Shown here: positions 34,742-43,089 of the stretch, in pieces
Layout: each line of letters starts with the position of its first letter
Numbering within the stretch: the stretch's first letter is position 1
Source: Lachnospiraceae bacterium
Lineage (GTDB): Bacteria; Bacillota; Clostridia; Lachnospirales; Lachnospiraceae
Direction: 5' to 3'
Assembly (NCBI GenBank): GCA_017521605.1
Contig: JAFXCD010000003.1
Coordinates: forward strand, 1 to 64,000
DNA length: 64,000 nt
Notes under the pieces: model-generated
Databases searched by the model: none
What the model saw: the letters and a program-made list of their open reading frames with translations, nothing else
Told to the model about the DNA's origin: nothing
Translations under genes and position numbers: made by a program

Positions 34742-36271
34742 TTATTCCTCTTCAATTGACTTCTTCTTACTTACCAAAACCTTCTCCTCGAAACATTCGA
34801 AGATGCCTTCTACAGTCTCCTTCTTCATCTTTGGTGTAATCCAGCTGACAATAGGTACTACAATCAATCCGGCTATCATAGCAATGGCTCCTGCATTAAT
34901 AGGAGATGCGATGAACTTAATAAACATATTAGCTACGGTGATACCTACACCGCAGGCGAAGCTGGCCCATACCGCTGCCTTGGTCACACCCTTCCAGTAC
35001 AGACCGTACATGAACGGTGCCAAGAATGCGCCTGCCAGTGCGCCCCAGGAAATACCCATGAGCTGTGCAATGAAGGTAGGCGGATCCATTGCAATCACTA
35101 CGCTGATTACGATGAATACTACCAAAAAGATTCTCATACAAAGAAGCTGTTTCTTCTCATTCATATCTTTTACTATATTTCCTTTAATTAAGTCCAGTGT
35201 CAAGGTAGAGCTGGAGGTCAGTACCAAGGATGACAGTGTGGACATGGATGCAGACAATACCAATACAATCACAATACCAATTAATATATCCGGTAAAGTG
35301 GAAAGCATACTGGGAACAATGGCATCATAAACAATCTTGCCATTCACATCATAGATAGCAGGTGTATCAAATAAACGTCCGAAACCACCCAGGAAGTAGC
35401 ATCCGCCGGAAATCACGATAGCAAAGAATGTGGAGATAATCGTACCGGTCTTAATAGACTTCTCATCCTTGATCGCATAGAATTTATGTACCATCTGTGG
35501 AAGTCCCCAGGTACCCAGAGAGGTTAAAATCACAACACCGACTAAGTTCGGCAAATCAGGGCCAAAGAAGGAAGTGAACACACCCTTCTGTCCCATAGTA
35601 AGGGACACATCACTTTCCAATTCTGCCAGCTTAAATACTGCTTCATAAAAGCCGCCCTGACCATTTAACACTGCTACCACAACTGCCACAATACCGAACA
35701 ACATGATGATACCCTGTATAAAGTCTGTGATGGCTGTAGCCATATATCCACCCAAAGTTACATACAAACCGGTTAACACTGCCATGGCAATTACACATGC
35801 TACATAAGGAATATCAAAAGCCATACCAAACAATCTGGACAGACCATTGTACACAGATGCGGTATAAGGAATCATAAAAATAAAGGTAATAGCACTGGCA
35901 GTAATTCTCAGTGCATTAGAATTAAAACGCTTGCCAAAGAAATCCGGCATGGTTGAGGATGACAATTTCTTCGTCATAACACGGGTTCTTCTACCCAGAA
36001 TAATCCAAGCCAGCAAAGAACCGATAATGGCATTACCGATACCAATCCATGTAGCGGAAAGACCATATTTATATCCAAACTGTCCTGCGTAGCCTACAAA
36101 AACTACTGCCGAAAAGTAGGAAGTACCATACGCAAACGCCGTGAGCCAGGGACCTACCCCTCTGCCACCCAGTACAAAGTCATTTACACTTTTTACTTTG
36201 CTTTGTGAGTAAAGACCCACTCCAATCATACATGCAAAAAATAGTACCAATAATGTAATTTTAATAATCAT
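34742..36271 (-). CDS. sodium:solute symporter (SSS family)
   Basis: A 509-residue polytopic transporter of the SSS family with about 13 membrane helices. Signature segments are the first helix (LLVLFFACMIGVGLYSQSKV), VNDFVLGGRGVGPWLTAFAYG with the unwound helix 1 region, and ATAITDFIQGIIMLFG. It couples sodium entry to uptake of a small solute; relatives take proline, pantothenate or monocarboxylates, and the substrate here is unknown. GGAGG before the ATG at 36271 sets the start. Its promoter region shares a motif with that of the acyl-CoA ligase, hinting at a carboxylate substrate. Confidence 0.9.
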   Translation of the reverse strand: MIIKITLLVLFFACMIGVGLYSQSKVKSVNDFVLGGRGVGPWLTAFAYGTSYFSAVVFVGYAGQFGYKYGLSATWIGIGNAIIGSLLAWIILGRRTRVMTKKLSSSTMPDFFGKRFNSNALRITASAITFIFMIPYTASVYNGLSRLFGMAFDIPYVACVIAMAVLTGLYVTLGGYMATAITDFIQGIIMLFGIVAVVVAVLNGQGGFYEAVFKLAELESDVSLTMGQKGVFTSFFGPDLPNLVGVVILTSLGTWGLPQMVHKFYAIKDEKSIKTGTIISTFFAIVISGGCYFLGGFGRLFDTPAIYDVNGKIVYDAIVPSMLSTLPDILIGIVIVLVLSASMSTLSSLVLTSSSTLTLDLIKGNIVKDMNEKKQLLCMRIFLVVFIVISVVIAMDPPTFIAQLMGISWGALAGAFLAPFMYGLYWKGVTKAAVWASFACGVGITVANMFIKFIASPINAGAIAMIAGLIVVPIVSWITPKMKKETVEGIFECFEEKVLVSKKKSIEEE

Positions 36272-36362
36272 GTCCTGTACCTCCACTGTCTATCCTTAGG
36301 CTGGAACGTTACATTCTTAATATCGTTCCGGTCTCTCCATTTGCTTTATCCATTTAAAGCAC

Positions 36363-36407
36363 AACACTTTAAACTTTTAAAGTTAGACGCTTTAAAGCAT
36401 TAAAGCA
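36363..36407. promoter_or_regulatory. palindromic operator region of the symporter
   Basis: Just after the -10 come the perfect palindromes GCTTTAAAGC (36389-36398) and AACTTT-T-AAAGTT (36372-36384), plus further TTTAAAG half-sites. TTAAAGCGT recurs as TTAAAAGCGT at the same position downstream of the acyl-CoA ligase promoter. Likely repressor-binding sites. Confidence 0.55.
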
Positions 36408-36413
36408 ATTTGT

Positions 36414-36442
36414 ATTATACAAAACCCTTGCGGAAATTGCAA
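36414..36442 (-). promoter_or_regulatory. symporter promoter inside a terminator
   Basis: TTGCAA (36437-36442) and TATAAT (36414-36419) are 17 bases apart on the minus strand. The -35 lies within the hairpin of the terminator that ends the upstream amidohydrolase transcript. Confidence 0.72.
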
Positions 36443-36451
36443 GGGTTTTTT
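36421..36451 (-). terminator. intrinsic terminator after amidohydrolase gene
   Basis: AACCCTTGC and GCAAGGGTT form a 9-bp stem with a 7-base loop; A and T runs on both sides make it work in either direction. It follows the amidohydrolase stop by 10 bases. Confidence 0.82.
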
Positions 36452-36460
36452 GAAAAAATT

Positions 36461-37258
36461 TTATATATTCAACAATCTCATAGCATTGCCGAAAAAAATA
36501 GCTTCTTTATCCGCCTTAGCCAAAGGCAAATTATTGATTACTTCCATATCACGACCAGCTTCACTCCAAGGCGAATCTGTTCCAAACAAAATTCTATCCG
36601 TACCATGCTTTTCACAAAGCTTCAGAAAAATTTCCCGGGACATATAATCAAAGCAAAAGGCGGTATCCAGATACACCTGTTCACCGGCCAGATACTCATA
36701 CACTTCCTCCCACTGCTTCCAGCCACCCATATGCGCCAGTACCAGCTTCTTTGGATTCAAAGTATCGATAACTTTACGAGCTTTGTCCGGGGAACAGTGT
36801 ACCGGCTCAGGTAGTCCGATGTCCACACCTGCATGTACCAGAATCACCAGCCCCAGTGCGTCTGCATACTCCATGATATTCATATAACGCACATCATCTA
36901 TCATTACCCCCTGATAATCCGGATGTAGCTTAATCCCCTGCAGTCCTAATTCCTTTATAAGATTCAGTTCCCTGCGATAATCCTCACTATCCGGATGAAT
37001 GCCGCCAAAGGACAAAAGCTTTCCTGTATACTGCTTATTAATGCTTGCAGCAAAGGTATTTACAGACTCAAACTGGGATGGTTTGGTTACTACCGGCATT
37101 ATCACAGATAAATCTACACCACTTCTCTCCATAGAAACAAGCAATCCGTTCAAAGTACCATCTGTAGCCGCCGTTATCCCGGACACCTTGGAAAGTGCCT
37201 CTATGGAACGTTCTGCTATTTTGTCCGGAAAAATATGGGTATGGAAATCAATAATCAT
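36461..37258 (-). CDS. metal-dependent amidohydrolase (amidohydrolase-2 family)
   Basis: A 265-residue TIM-barrel hydrolase or decarboxylase. The metal ligands are visible: IDFHTHIFPD (HxH) near residue 5, IKLHPDYQG, ILVHAGVD, LAHMGG and LFGTDSPWS (final Asp). Family members act on small carboxylic or cyclic compounds; the substrate is not evident. Its ATG overlaps the end of the M50-like gene (TAAAATG), so the two are co-translated. Last gene of a run that starts with the XRE regulator. Confidence 0.87.
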   Translation of the reverse strand: MIIDFHTHIFPDKIAERSIEALSKVSGITAATDGTLNGLLVSMERSGVDLSVIMPVVTKPSQFESVNTFAASINKQYTGKLLSFGGIHPDSEDYRRELNLIKELGLQGIKLHPDYQGVMIDDVRYMNIMEYADALGLVILVHAGVDIGLPEPVHCSPDKARKVIDTLNPKKLVLAHMGGWKQWEEVYEYLAGEQVYLDTAFCFDYMSREIFLKLCEKHGTDRILFGTDSPWSEAGRDMEVINNLPLAKADKEAIFFGNAMRLLNI

Positions 37259-37259
37259 T

Positions 37260-38555
37260 TTATGCCTCCATTTGGTCTATTTCTGCATTCTTCATCCTTT
37301 CAACCAATTCCACATACAATTGTGCTTCACCTATCACAGGATGAGTAGCTGCGCTTTTTATTATCTGCTCATAAATACTTTCAGCAGTTAAAGGTTTCTT
37401 CACCTTGGGTAGTTTCTTAGGAAGTTTACCCTTCTTGGACAAAGAGAGCCAATCCACCATTTCACGTTTCTCTTCTGTCAGTAGGCTATAATAAGTATAC
37501 ATTACATGCAACACGGATAAATCCGCATTTTTCTGAAACACAATTTTCATCACATTATAATAAGCCGCCAATTTTTCCACAGGAGTCTCTTCCAAAAGAA
37601 GGAAATAGATTCTCATCAAATCAACCCCATTGACAAATGCCAAAGGCATCTTATCTTCCATAGACTCCATGTATGTCAATACTTCTTCCGCTTCTTTGAG
37701 CATATCCTTTTCCAGATACCACAAAATCTCAAACATGCGCAAAGCCACTACTAAATGACTCTTTTCTGCTTCTTCACATCTCTCTATCTGCAACATTTCC
37801 AAAGGAATCTGAGTCAGCCGCTTTCCATCACTTAAATCTGCATTGATTTTCAACTGCAAATAGAATGCTTTCTGTGCCACAAGCCTCCTCTTGCAATCCA
37901 AGGCATTCTTGCCATCATTGGGAATTCCTATGGTCATAGGAACCAAATTGGTTATTGCAAAAAGCACACCGGTAAAAATGAAAATTCCTGCAATCCATGC
38001 CAAAAGGGCTGAGCCGGTAAATAACAAAGGAATCACCAATATGCTGAAAATAATATTAAAAATTCCCCCACCCAGATTATATGCCAGATATGGGTACTTT
38101 TCCCCTTCCTTCCACTTTGGTGGGTACATAAGACATTGTCCCAGTATGCCTACTACTTTAAGTTTCTTTAAAGTTATTTTTCCATCCTTTTTCACAAAAA
38201 TATACGAAAAGATACGGAACGATAAAAACTCGTAACCGCTAAGCAGACCAAACACCAGATGTCCGCCTTCATGAATAATGGTATGTAAAACTGTCACCAC
38301 AAGATAACATACTATAAAAGCCAGAAGGTAAAGGAACCCTAACCCCTCCCATACCGGGAAGGGGGCATAGGCTGATAAGTCCAGCTTATCTCCCAGCATC
38401 GCTCCAAAAAAGCCGATAAAACCTCCCACAACAGCACAAACCACAATAAAAATCGTAGAACCTTTACTACTCTTTTTCCGTAAATTCTTTAATGGTTCCA
38501 GATATTCGTTGTATTTCGACAAGGATTGTTCACTGATTTGTTCTTTTACATTCAT
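37260..38555 (-). CDS. M50-type (site-2 protease-like) membrane protease
   Basis: A 431-residue protein with about six membrane helices in its first ~260 residues and a soluble helical tail. HTIIHEGGHLVFG supplies HExxH and NLVPMTIGIPNDGKNALD the NxxP...DG second motif, so both parts of an M50 active site are present. It cleaves or senses within the membrane by inference. It is adjacent to a second, smaller M50-like gene and a membrane-bound XRE regulator, which is the natural candidate substrate. Confidence 0.78.
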   Translation of the reverse strand: MNVKEQISEQSLSKYNEYLEPLKNLRKKSSKGSTIFIVVCAVVGGFIGFFGAMLGDKLDLSAYAPFPVWEGLGFLYLLAFIVCYLVVTVLHTIIHEGGHLVFGLLSGYEFLSFRIFSYIFVKKDGKITLKKLKVVGILGQCLMYPPKWKEGEKYPYLAYNLGGGIFNIIFSILVIPLLFTGSALLAWIAGIFIFTGVLFAITNLVPMTIGIPNDGKNALDCKRRLVAQKAFYLQLKINADLSDGKRLTQIPLEMLQIERCEEAEKSHLVVALRMFEILWYLEKDMLKEAEEVLTYMESMEDKMPLAFVNGVDLMRIYFLLLEETPVEKLAAYYNVMKIVFQKNADLSVLHVMYTYYSLLTEEKREMVDWLSLSKKGKLPKKLPKVKKPLTAESIYEQIIKSAATHPVIGEAQLYVELVERMKNAEIDQMEA

Positions 38556-38575
38556 TGGTACTTCCCCACTTAAAT

Positions 38576-39304
38576 CTATTTCTCTATCTTACAATCATCC
38601 ACTATGGCCTTGGCAACCTTATCGCGAATGCTCTCCATATTGGCAAGCTGCTTCTTTGCATCCTCTTTGTGATTCTGACGCATTGCATTCACATAAGCAT
38701 AATAATATCCGTAATACTGAAAATCCGGGTCCTTAGAGGCTAACAAAGGCTCTACGTACTCTTCCGGATAAACAGCCTCTTCTCCTCCAAACAAACTCAC
38801 CTCAATCAACCTAAAAATGGCTCTTTCCTCTGCACCTTCCTGACCACCACTTTGTAATCTATTATATCTGGTACCGTCATTGTACAAAAGACCGGTCTTC
38901 ATTTTCATGGGAATGATACACATAGCACCCATGGCAATTGGCATGAGACAAAGCAAAAGTACAAATATATTTTTTGTCACAATAAATACAGGTAACATCA
39001 ATATTCCGAATACGATGGAGGTCAAAGGACCTGCCAACAATATCTTGCCCCATACCTTTATATTTTCCTCTGATTCTTTTGTAGGAAGGGTGCCGCCTAC
39101 ACCGCCCCAGAGGATGGGGTTCTTCTCGATTCCTATTTTAATCTTGGAATCCATAGTTTCCCGATAAAGCTTCATAGGACCTACCACCAGCATATACAAC
39201 TTCCAATGATGAAACAAACCACATGCCACATGACCCATTTCATGAATCATGGCAGATATTAAATAACAAATAATCGCGCCAATAAAAAATAATAAGATTT
39301 CCAT
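38576..39304 (-). CDS. small M50-type membrane protease
   Basis: A 242-residue protein with about four membrane helices. SAMIHEMGHVACGLFHHW carries HExxH and GLLYNDGTRYN the downstream Asp, spaced as in site-2 proteases. The C-terminal ~80 residues are soluble. It is about half the size of its neighbour and shares its plan, so the pair may be a duplication. 20 bases separate it from the larger M50 gene and 24 from the XRE gene. Confidence 0.77.
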   Translation of the reverse strand: MEILLFFIGAIICYLISAMIHEMGHVACGLFHHWKLYMLVVGPMKLYRETMDSKIKIGIEKNPILWGGVGGTLPTKESEENIKVWGKILLAGPLTSIVFGILMLPVFIVTKNIFVLLLCLMPIAMGAMCIIPMKMKTGLLYNDGTRYNRLQSGGQEGAEERAIFRLIEVSLFGGEEAVYPEEYVEPLLASKDPDFQYYGYYYAYVNAMRQNHKEDAKKQLANMESIRDKVAKAIVDDCKIEK

Positions 39305-39328
39305 ATCGATACCCTGCCTTTCCCTATC

Positions 39329-39913
39329 TTATGATAATGCATGGAAAAACAGTGCTATCAAACCGCATACAACAAGTGCTAATACGCCGGAAATTATTGC
39401 CGCCAGTACTTTCTGATAAGGACGTTTGCCGGATTCTCTTACTTTTTCAATCTCGTCCAGACTCTTTCCTTCCATGAAGGCACTGATTTCCTTGTAGGTC
39501 TGAATATCATGTTTCTTCTTATGCTTCTCTACGCGGATTGCAAAATACATGCCCACTGCGCATATAACCAGATACACGGCCATACCCCACCAGTCAAAAA
39601 AGTGTGCCAAAGGTATGGGGGTAATTAACATAAGGCTGTAGAACACCGTCATAATAGCCGTGTCCTTCTGAAAGCTTGTAAGTTCCTGGGTACTAATTTC
39701 TTTTTTCATGATTTCTAAATCTCCTTTGATTAATTGATCAAGGGACACCTGGAAAACTTCACTTAAGAGCAACAAACTTTTAATATCCGGATAGGTCTTA
39801 TCATTTTCCCAATTGGATATGGACTGACGTGATACAAATATTTTTTCTGCCAGTTCATCCTGAGACATGGACAATTCACTACGATATTTTTTGATTTGTG
39901 AACCAAGATTCAT
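39329..39913 (-). CDS. XRE-family regulator with membrane anchor
   Basis: A 194-residue protein. Residues 1-62 form a Cro/CI-type HTH (LGSQIKKYRSELSMSQDELA, FVSRQSISNWENDKTYPD). Two membrane helices follow (near 90-130), then a cytosolic stretch and a last helix (~165-190). GGAG nine bases before the ATG at 39913 sets MNLGSQ as the start. It heads an operon with two M50-type proteases. Three TTTTACAT half-sites lie just upstream and are likely its own operator. Confidence 0.85.
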   Translation of the reverse strand: MNLGSQIKKYRSELSMSQDELAEKIFVSRQSISNWENDKTYPDIKSLLLLSEVFQVSLDQLIKGDLEIMKKEISTQELTSFQKDTAIMTVFYSLMLITPIPLAHFFDWWGMAVYLVICAVGMYFAIRVEKHKKKHDIQTYKEISAFMEGKSLDEIEKVRESGKRPYQKVLAAIISGVLALVVCGLIALFFHALS

Positions 39914-39974
39914 TTTCTGCATCTCCTTTCCTCCCCACCATATGTCAGGTAGGGATTTTTATCAATCAAAGGGC

Positions 39975-40016
39975 TTTTACATGGGCGTTTTTCGGTATGT
40001 AAAAGGTGTTTTACAT
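39975..40016. promoter_or_regulatory. ATGTAAAA operator sites
   Basis: ATGTAAAA-GGTG-TTTTACAT (39997-40016) is a perfect 8-4-8 palindrome, and a third half-site TTTTACAT is at 39975-39982. They lie 60-100 bases before the XRE start codon and probably bind the XRE protein. Confidence 0.6.
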
Positions 40017-40033
40017 GGCCTATAAGTAGCAGA

Positions 40034-40654
40034 TTAACTCCGTCCGCATATTTCCCTAATGGATTTTTTGTAAGGATTGTTTGGTTTCGTTTTTTCTTCT
40101 TCCTTTTCCATTTTACGAATACATATCGCCAAAACACATACAATCCAGCACAATATTTGAAGCCTTCTGGCTTCTGCCGTAGAAAGTGATTTCTGAATCT
40201 GTTTTAGAACAAAGACATTTTTCTTTATATCATCTTTTGAAAAATAAACACTCTCGTCACCTTTGTCCATAAAGATATAACCATCAATCTTTCCTACGCT
40301 ATGGACCATGCTATTAGCCTTTAACTCACTGATTGGTCCCACAGCATCCTCCACATCTACTATAAAATCATATTCTACATCGTCCAATACCACACTACAC
40401 TCAAATTGCCATATCCTATATAGATGTACTCTCTCTCTGGTTTTAGGATTTTGATAATTCACATCCTCACATGTGATTCCTATCAATTGAACACTTTGTA
40501 ATCCCTTACTCTCCAAATCATAATAACGAGAAATGCCCCCACCATCCAACTCATTTATCACAAAACAAATTGCTATTGTAATAAGACTCGCCAAAAGGCA
40601 GGCCTTTATGAAGAACAGCAGTTTCCTTAATAGCACTTTAATATATTTCTGCAT
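40034..40654 (-). CDS. hypothetical membrane protein
   Basis: A 206-residue protein starting MQKYIKVLLRKLLFF, with one N-terminal membrane helix (~12-32), an extracellular domain of ~120 residues rich in beta strands (CEDVNYQNPKTRERVHLYR, then FECSVVLDDVEYDFIVD) and a C-terminal helix (~175-192) before a Lys/Glu tail. GGAGGAG before the ATG at 40654 decides the start. No family recognised. It precedes the XRE/M50 cluster on the same strand. Confidence 0.68.
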   Translation of the reverse strand: MQKYIKVLLRKLLFFIKACLLASLITIAICFVINELDGGGISRYYDLESKGLQSVQLIGITCEDVNYQNPKTRERVHLYRIWQFECSVVLDDVEYDFIVDVEDAVGPISELKANSMVHSVGKIDGYIFMDKGDESVYFSKDDIKKNVFVLKQIQKSLSTAEARRLQILCWIVCVLAICIRKMEKEEEKTKPNNPYKKSIREICGRS

Positions 40655-40763
40655 ATACTCTCCTCCAACAATGCAATATTCAATTTCAGCCCCATCACCA
40701 TAGCAATGTGCATCCATTGTTTAGGATACCTATCGTTTTGGTGTCTGGGGCTGTTTAAATTTC

Positions 40764-41333
40764 TTAGCTTTCAAAACCAAGTAAGAACGCTTTTTTATTA
40801 ATTTCTACAGTCTTGGGAGGAACTGTTTTCTCGATTACATTCAGCCATGCTTCCTTAGAGAAATCCATATGCTTTGCTGCCACACCAAGAACAATAATAT
40901 TAAATACTCTGGAGTTGCCCAGCTTCAGCGCTTCGTCCATAGCATTCACACTATATACGCTGTGCTCCTTTGCCAAATTTTCAATAATGTTTTCCGGATA
41001 CTGTGCTGCACCGGTTACTACGGGCATGGGATCGATACGATGATCGTTTACTACGATAGCACCATCTTTCTTTAAGAAGTGTGCATAACGAAGTGCCTCC
41101 AATTTCTCAAAAGCAATGAGGACGTCTGCCTGACCTTCTTCTACGATGGGTTCAGCCACCTTTTCGCCGTAGCGAACAAAGGTAACTACACTACCACCAC
41201 GCTGTGCCATACCATGCACCTCGGAAAGCTTTACATCATATCCGGCATCTACGGTGATACCACCTAAGATACGGCTGGTAAGAAGGGTTCCCTGTCCACC
41301 AACACCTACAATCATAATATTCTTTGTCTTCAT
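40764..41333 (-). CDS. iorB: indolepyruvate ferredoxin oxidoreductase, beta subunit
   Basis: A 189-residue subunit homologous to the gamma subunit of pyruvate synthase: IMIVGVGGQGTLLTSRILGG and HGMAQRGGSVVTFVRYG are signatures. GGAGG before the ATG at 41333 sets the start at MKTKNIM, one base past the iorA stop, so the two genes are translationally coupled. With IorA it interconverts aryl pyruvates and aryl-acetyl-CoA plus CO2 using ferredoxin. Confidence 0.92.
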   Translation of the reverse strand: MKTKNIMIVGVGGQGTLLTSRILGGITVDAGYDVKLSEVHGMAQRGGSVVTFVRYGEKVAEPIVEEGQADVLIAFEKLEALRYAHFLKKDGAIVVNDHRIDPMPVVTGAAQYPENIIENLAKEHSVYSVNAMDEALKLGNSRVFNIIVLGVAAKHMDFSKEAWLNVIEKTVPPKTVEINKKAFLLGFES

Positions 41334-41334
41334 A

Positions 41335-43074
41335 TTACACCTCCACTGTCTCAATGGCGTCAAATTTACAAATTCCCTTGCAAAGGCCACATCCATTACA
41401 CATGGTTGCGTCGATGGAAATGGTACCGTCTGCGTTCTTGGTCAGTGCAGGACAACCGGGCTTTAAGCACATGCCGCACTTTTTACACTTCTCAGGAACA
41501 GGAACACATTTGGTAGTAAATTTATTGCCCTTTAAGAGTACACAAGGAGACTTGGTAATAATAACGGATACTTCATCCTTTGCCACTTCTTCCTTAATAA
41601 CTTTCTCAAGAGTTACGGTGTCAAATGCATTTACCTCTACTACATTCTTGATGCCCATAGCCTTGCAAAGTTCGAAAATATTAATTGCAGGAACCACTTC
41701 TCCCATAAGGGTTTTACCGGTTGCTGCATGGTCCTGATGACCGGTCATACCGGTAGTGGAGTTATCCAAAATCATAACGGTACCGGTACCCTGGTTGTAA
41801 ACCATATTCATAAGAGAATTTACGCCGGTATGCATAAAGGTAGAATCACCGATTACTGCTACCCAGTTCTTGATATAATCCTTGCCCTTTGCCTTTTCCA
41901 TACCATGAAGGGTGGAAATACTTGCACCCATACAAACAGTGGTATCTACTACGCTAAGAGGTGCTACTGCACCAAGGGTGTAGCATCCGATATCGCCTGC
42001 TGCATGAATTTTTAACTTATTCAGCACGCTATATACGCTTCTGTGAGGACAGCCGGGGCAAAGAATAGGAGGTCTTGCAGGCACTTGAGCTGCAGCCTTA
42101 ATCTCCTCATCTTCTTTAAGTACAGCCTTACGGAGCATATTGGCACTGTATTCGCCCTGAACGGTGAAGATTTCCTTACCGATACACTTGATACCCCAGG
42201 ACTTAATCTGTTCTTCAAATACAGGCTCTAATTCTTCAAATATGTACAGAGTTTCTACTTTGGAAGCGAACTCTTCAATCATTTTCTTAGGTAATGGATG
42301 AACCAAACCAAGCTTCAGCACGGATGCTTCAGGACAAGCTTCCTTTACATACTGGTAAGCAATACCGCTGGTAATGAAACCAATCTTGGTATCGTTCATT
42401 TCTACTTTATTGATAGGCATGGTGCATGCATCCTCAGCCATATCCTTCAAACGTTTCTCTACATATACATGACGGCCCTTTGCGTTACCGGGCATCATAA
42501 CAAACTTGCTTACATTTCTCTCATAAGGAATGTCAATAGGCTCGCATCTTTCTTCCAAGGTAACAGGACCCTGAGAGTGAGACAAACGAGTAGTAGTACG
42601 CAAAATAATAGGGGTATCGTACTTCTCTGACAAATCAAAAGCATACTTCATGAAATCCTTTGCTTCCTGAGAGTCGGAAGGCTCTAAAACCGGCACCATA
42701 GCAGCTCTAGCCACACATCTGGTATCCTGCTCGTTCTGGGAAGAATACAGACCGGGATCGTCTGCTGCCACCAATACCAAACCACCATTTACACCGGCAT
42801 AGGAAATGGTATAAAGAGGGTCGCTGGCTACGTTTACACCAACGTGCTTCATACTAGCCATGGAACGTACACCACTGATGGATGCACCGATAGCCACTTC
42901 CATAGCTACCTTTTCATTAGGAGACCACTCTGCATAAATCTCCGGATAATTTACAATATTTTCACTGATTTCGGTACTGGGGGTGCCGGGATACGCTGCA
43001 GACACTTTCACACCTGCTTCATATGCGCCACGGGCAATGGCCTCATTACCTAACATAATCTTTGTTTCGCTCAT
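41335..43074 (-). CDS. iorA: indolepyruvate ferredoxin oxidoreductase, alpha subunit
   Basis: A 579-residue fused alpha/beta/ferredoxin subunit. The N-terminal domain has MLGNEAIARGAYEAGVKVSA and YPGTPSTEI. The TPP/Mg site is VIGDSTFMHTGVNSLMN with LDNSTTGMTGHQDH. The C-terminus has a 2x[4Fe-4S] ferredoxin (CKKCGMCLKPGCP, CNGCGLCKGICKF). The first motif differs slightly in spacing, as usual in IorA. It follows the acyl-CoA ligase by 15 bases and precedes iorB. In anaerobes it is used for aryl amino acid fermentation or, in reverse, for making Phe, Tyr and Trp from aryl acetates. Confidence 0.95.
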   Translation of the reverse strand: MSETKIMLGNEAIARGAYEAGVKVSAAYPGTPSTEISENIVNYPEIYAEWSPNEKVAMEVAIGASISGVRSMASMKHVGVNVASDPLYTISYAGVNGGLVLVAADDPGLYSSQNEQDTRCVARAAMVPVLEPSDSQEAKDFMKYAFDLSEKYDTPIILRTTTRLSHSQGPVTLEERCEPIDIPYERNVSKFVMMPGNAKGRHVYVEKRLKDMAEDACTMPINKVEMNDTKIGFITSGIAYQYVKEACPEASVLKLGLVHPLPKKMIEEFASKVETLYIFEELEPVFEEQIKSWGIKCIGKEIFTVQGEYSANMLRKAVLKEDEEIKAAAQVPARPPILCPGCPHRSVYSVLNKLKIHAAGDIGCYTLGAVAPLSVVDTTVCMGASISTLHGMEKAKGKDYIKNWVAVIGDSTFMHTGVNSLMNMVYNQGTGTVMILDNSTTGMTGHQDHAATGKTLMGEVVPAINIFELCKAMGIKNVVEVNAFDTVTLEKVIKEEVAKDEVSVIITKSPCVLLKGNKFTTKCVPVPEKCKKCGMCLKPGCPALTKNADGTISIDATMCNGCGLCKGICKFDAIETVEV

Positions 43075-43089
43075 GCTTTTGTTCCTTTC

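Noticed and set aside
37260-39304. Frameshifted single M50 gene split in two
   Set aside because: Both proteins have their own HExxH and DG motifs, starts and ribosome binding sites, so they are two genes.
41324-41737. Plus-strand ORF of 137 codons inside iorA
   Set aside because: It lies antisense to a securely identified gene, lacks a ribosome binding site and has no family-like sequence; the same holds for most other long antisense frames, such as 4097-4567, 54208-54852 and 60008-60637.
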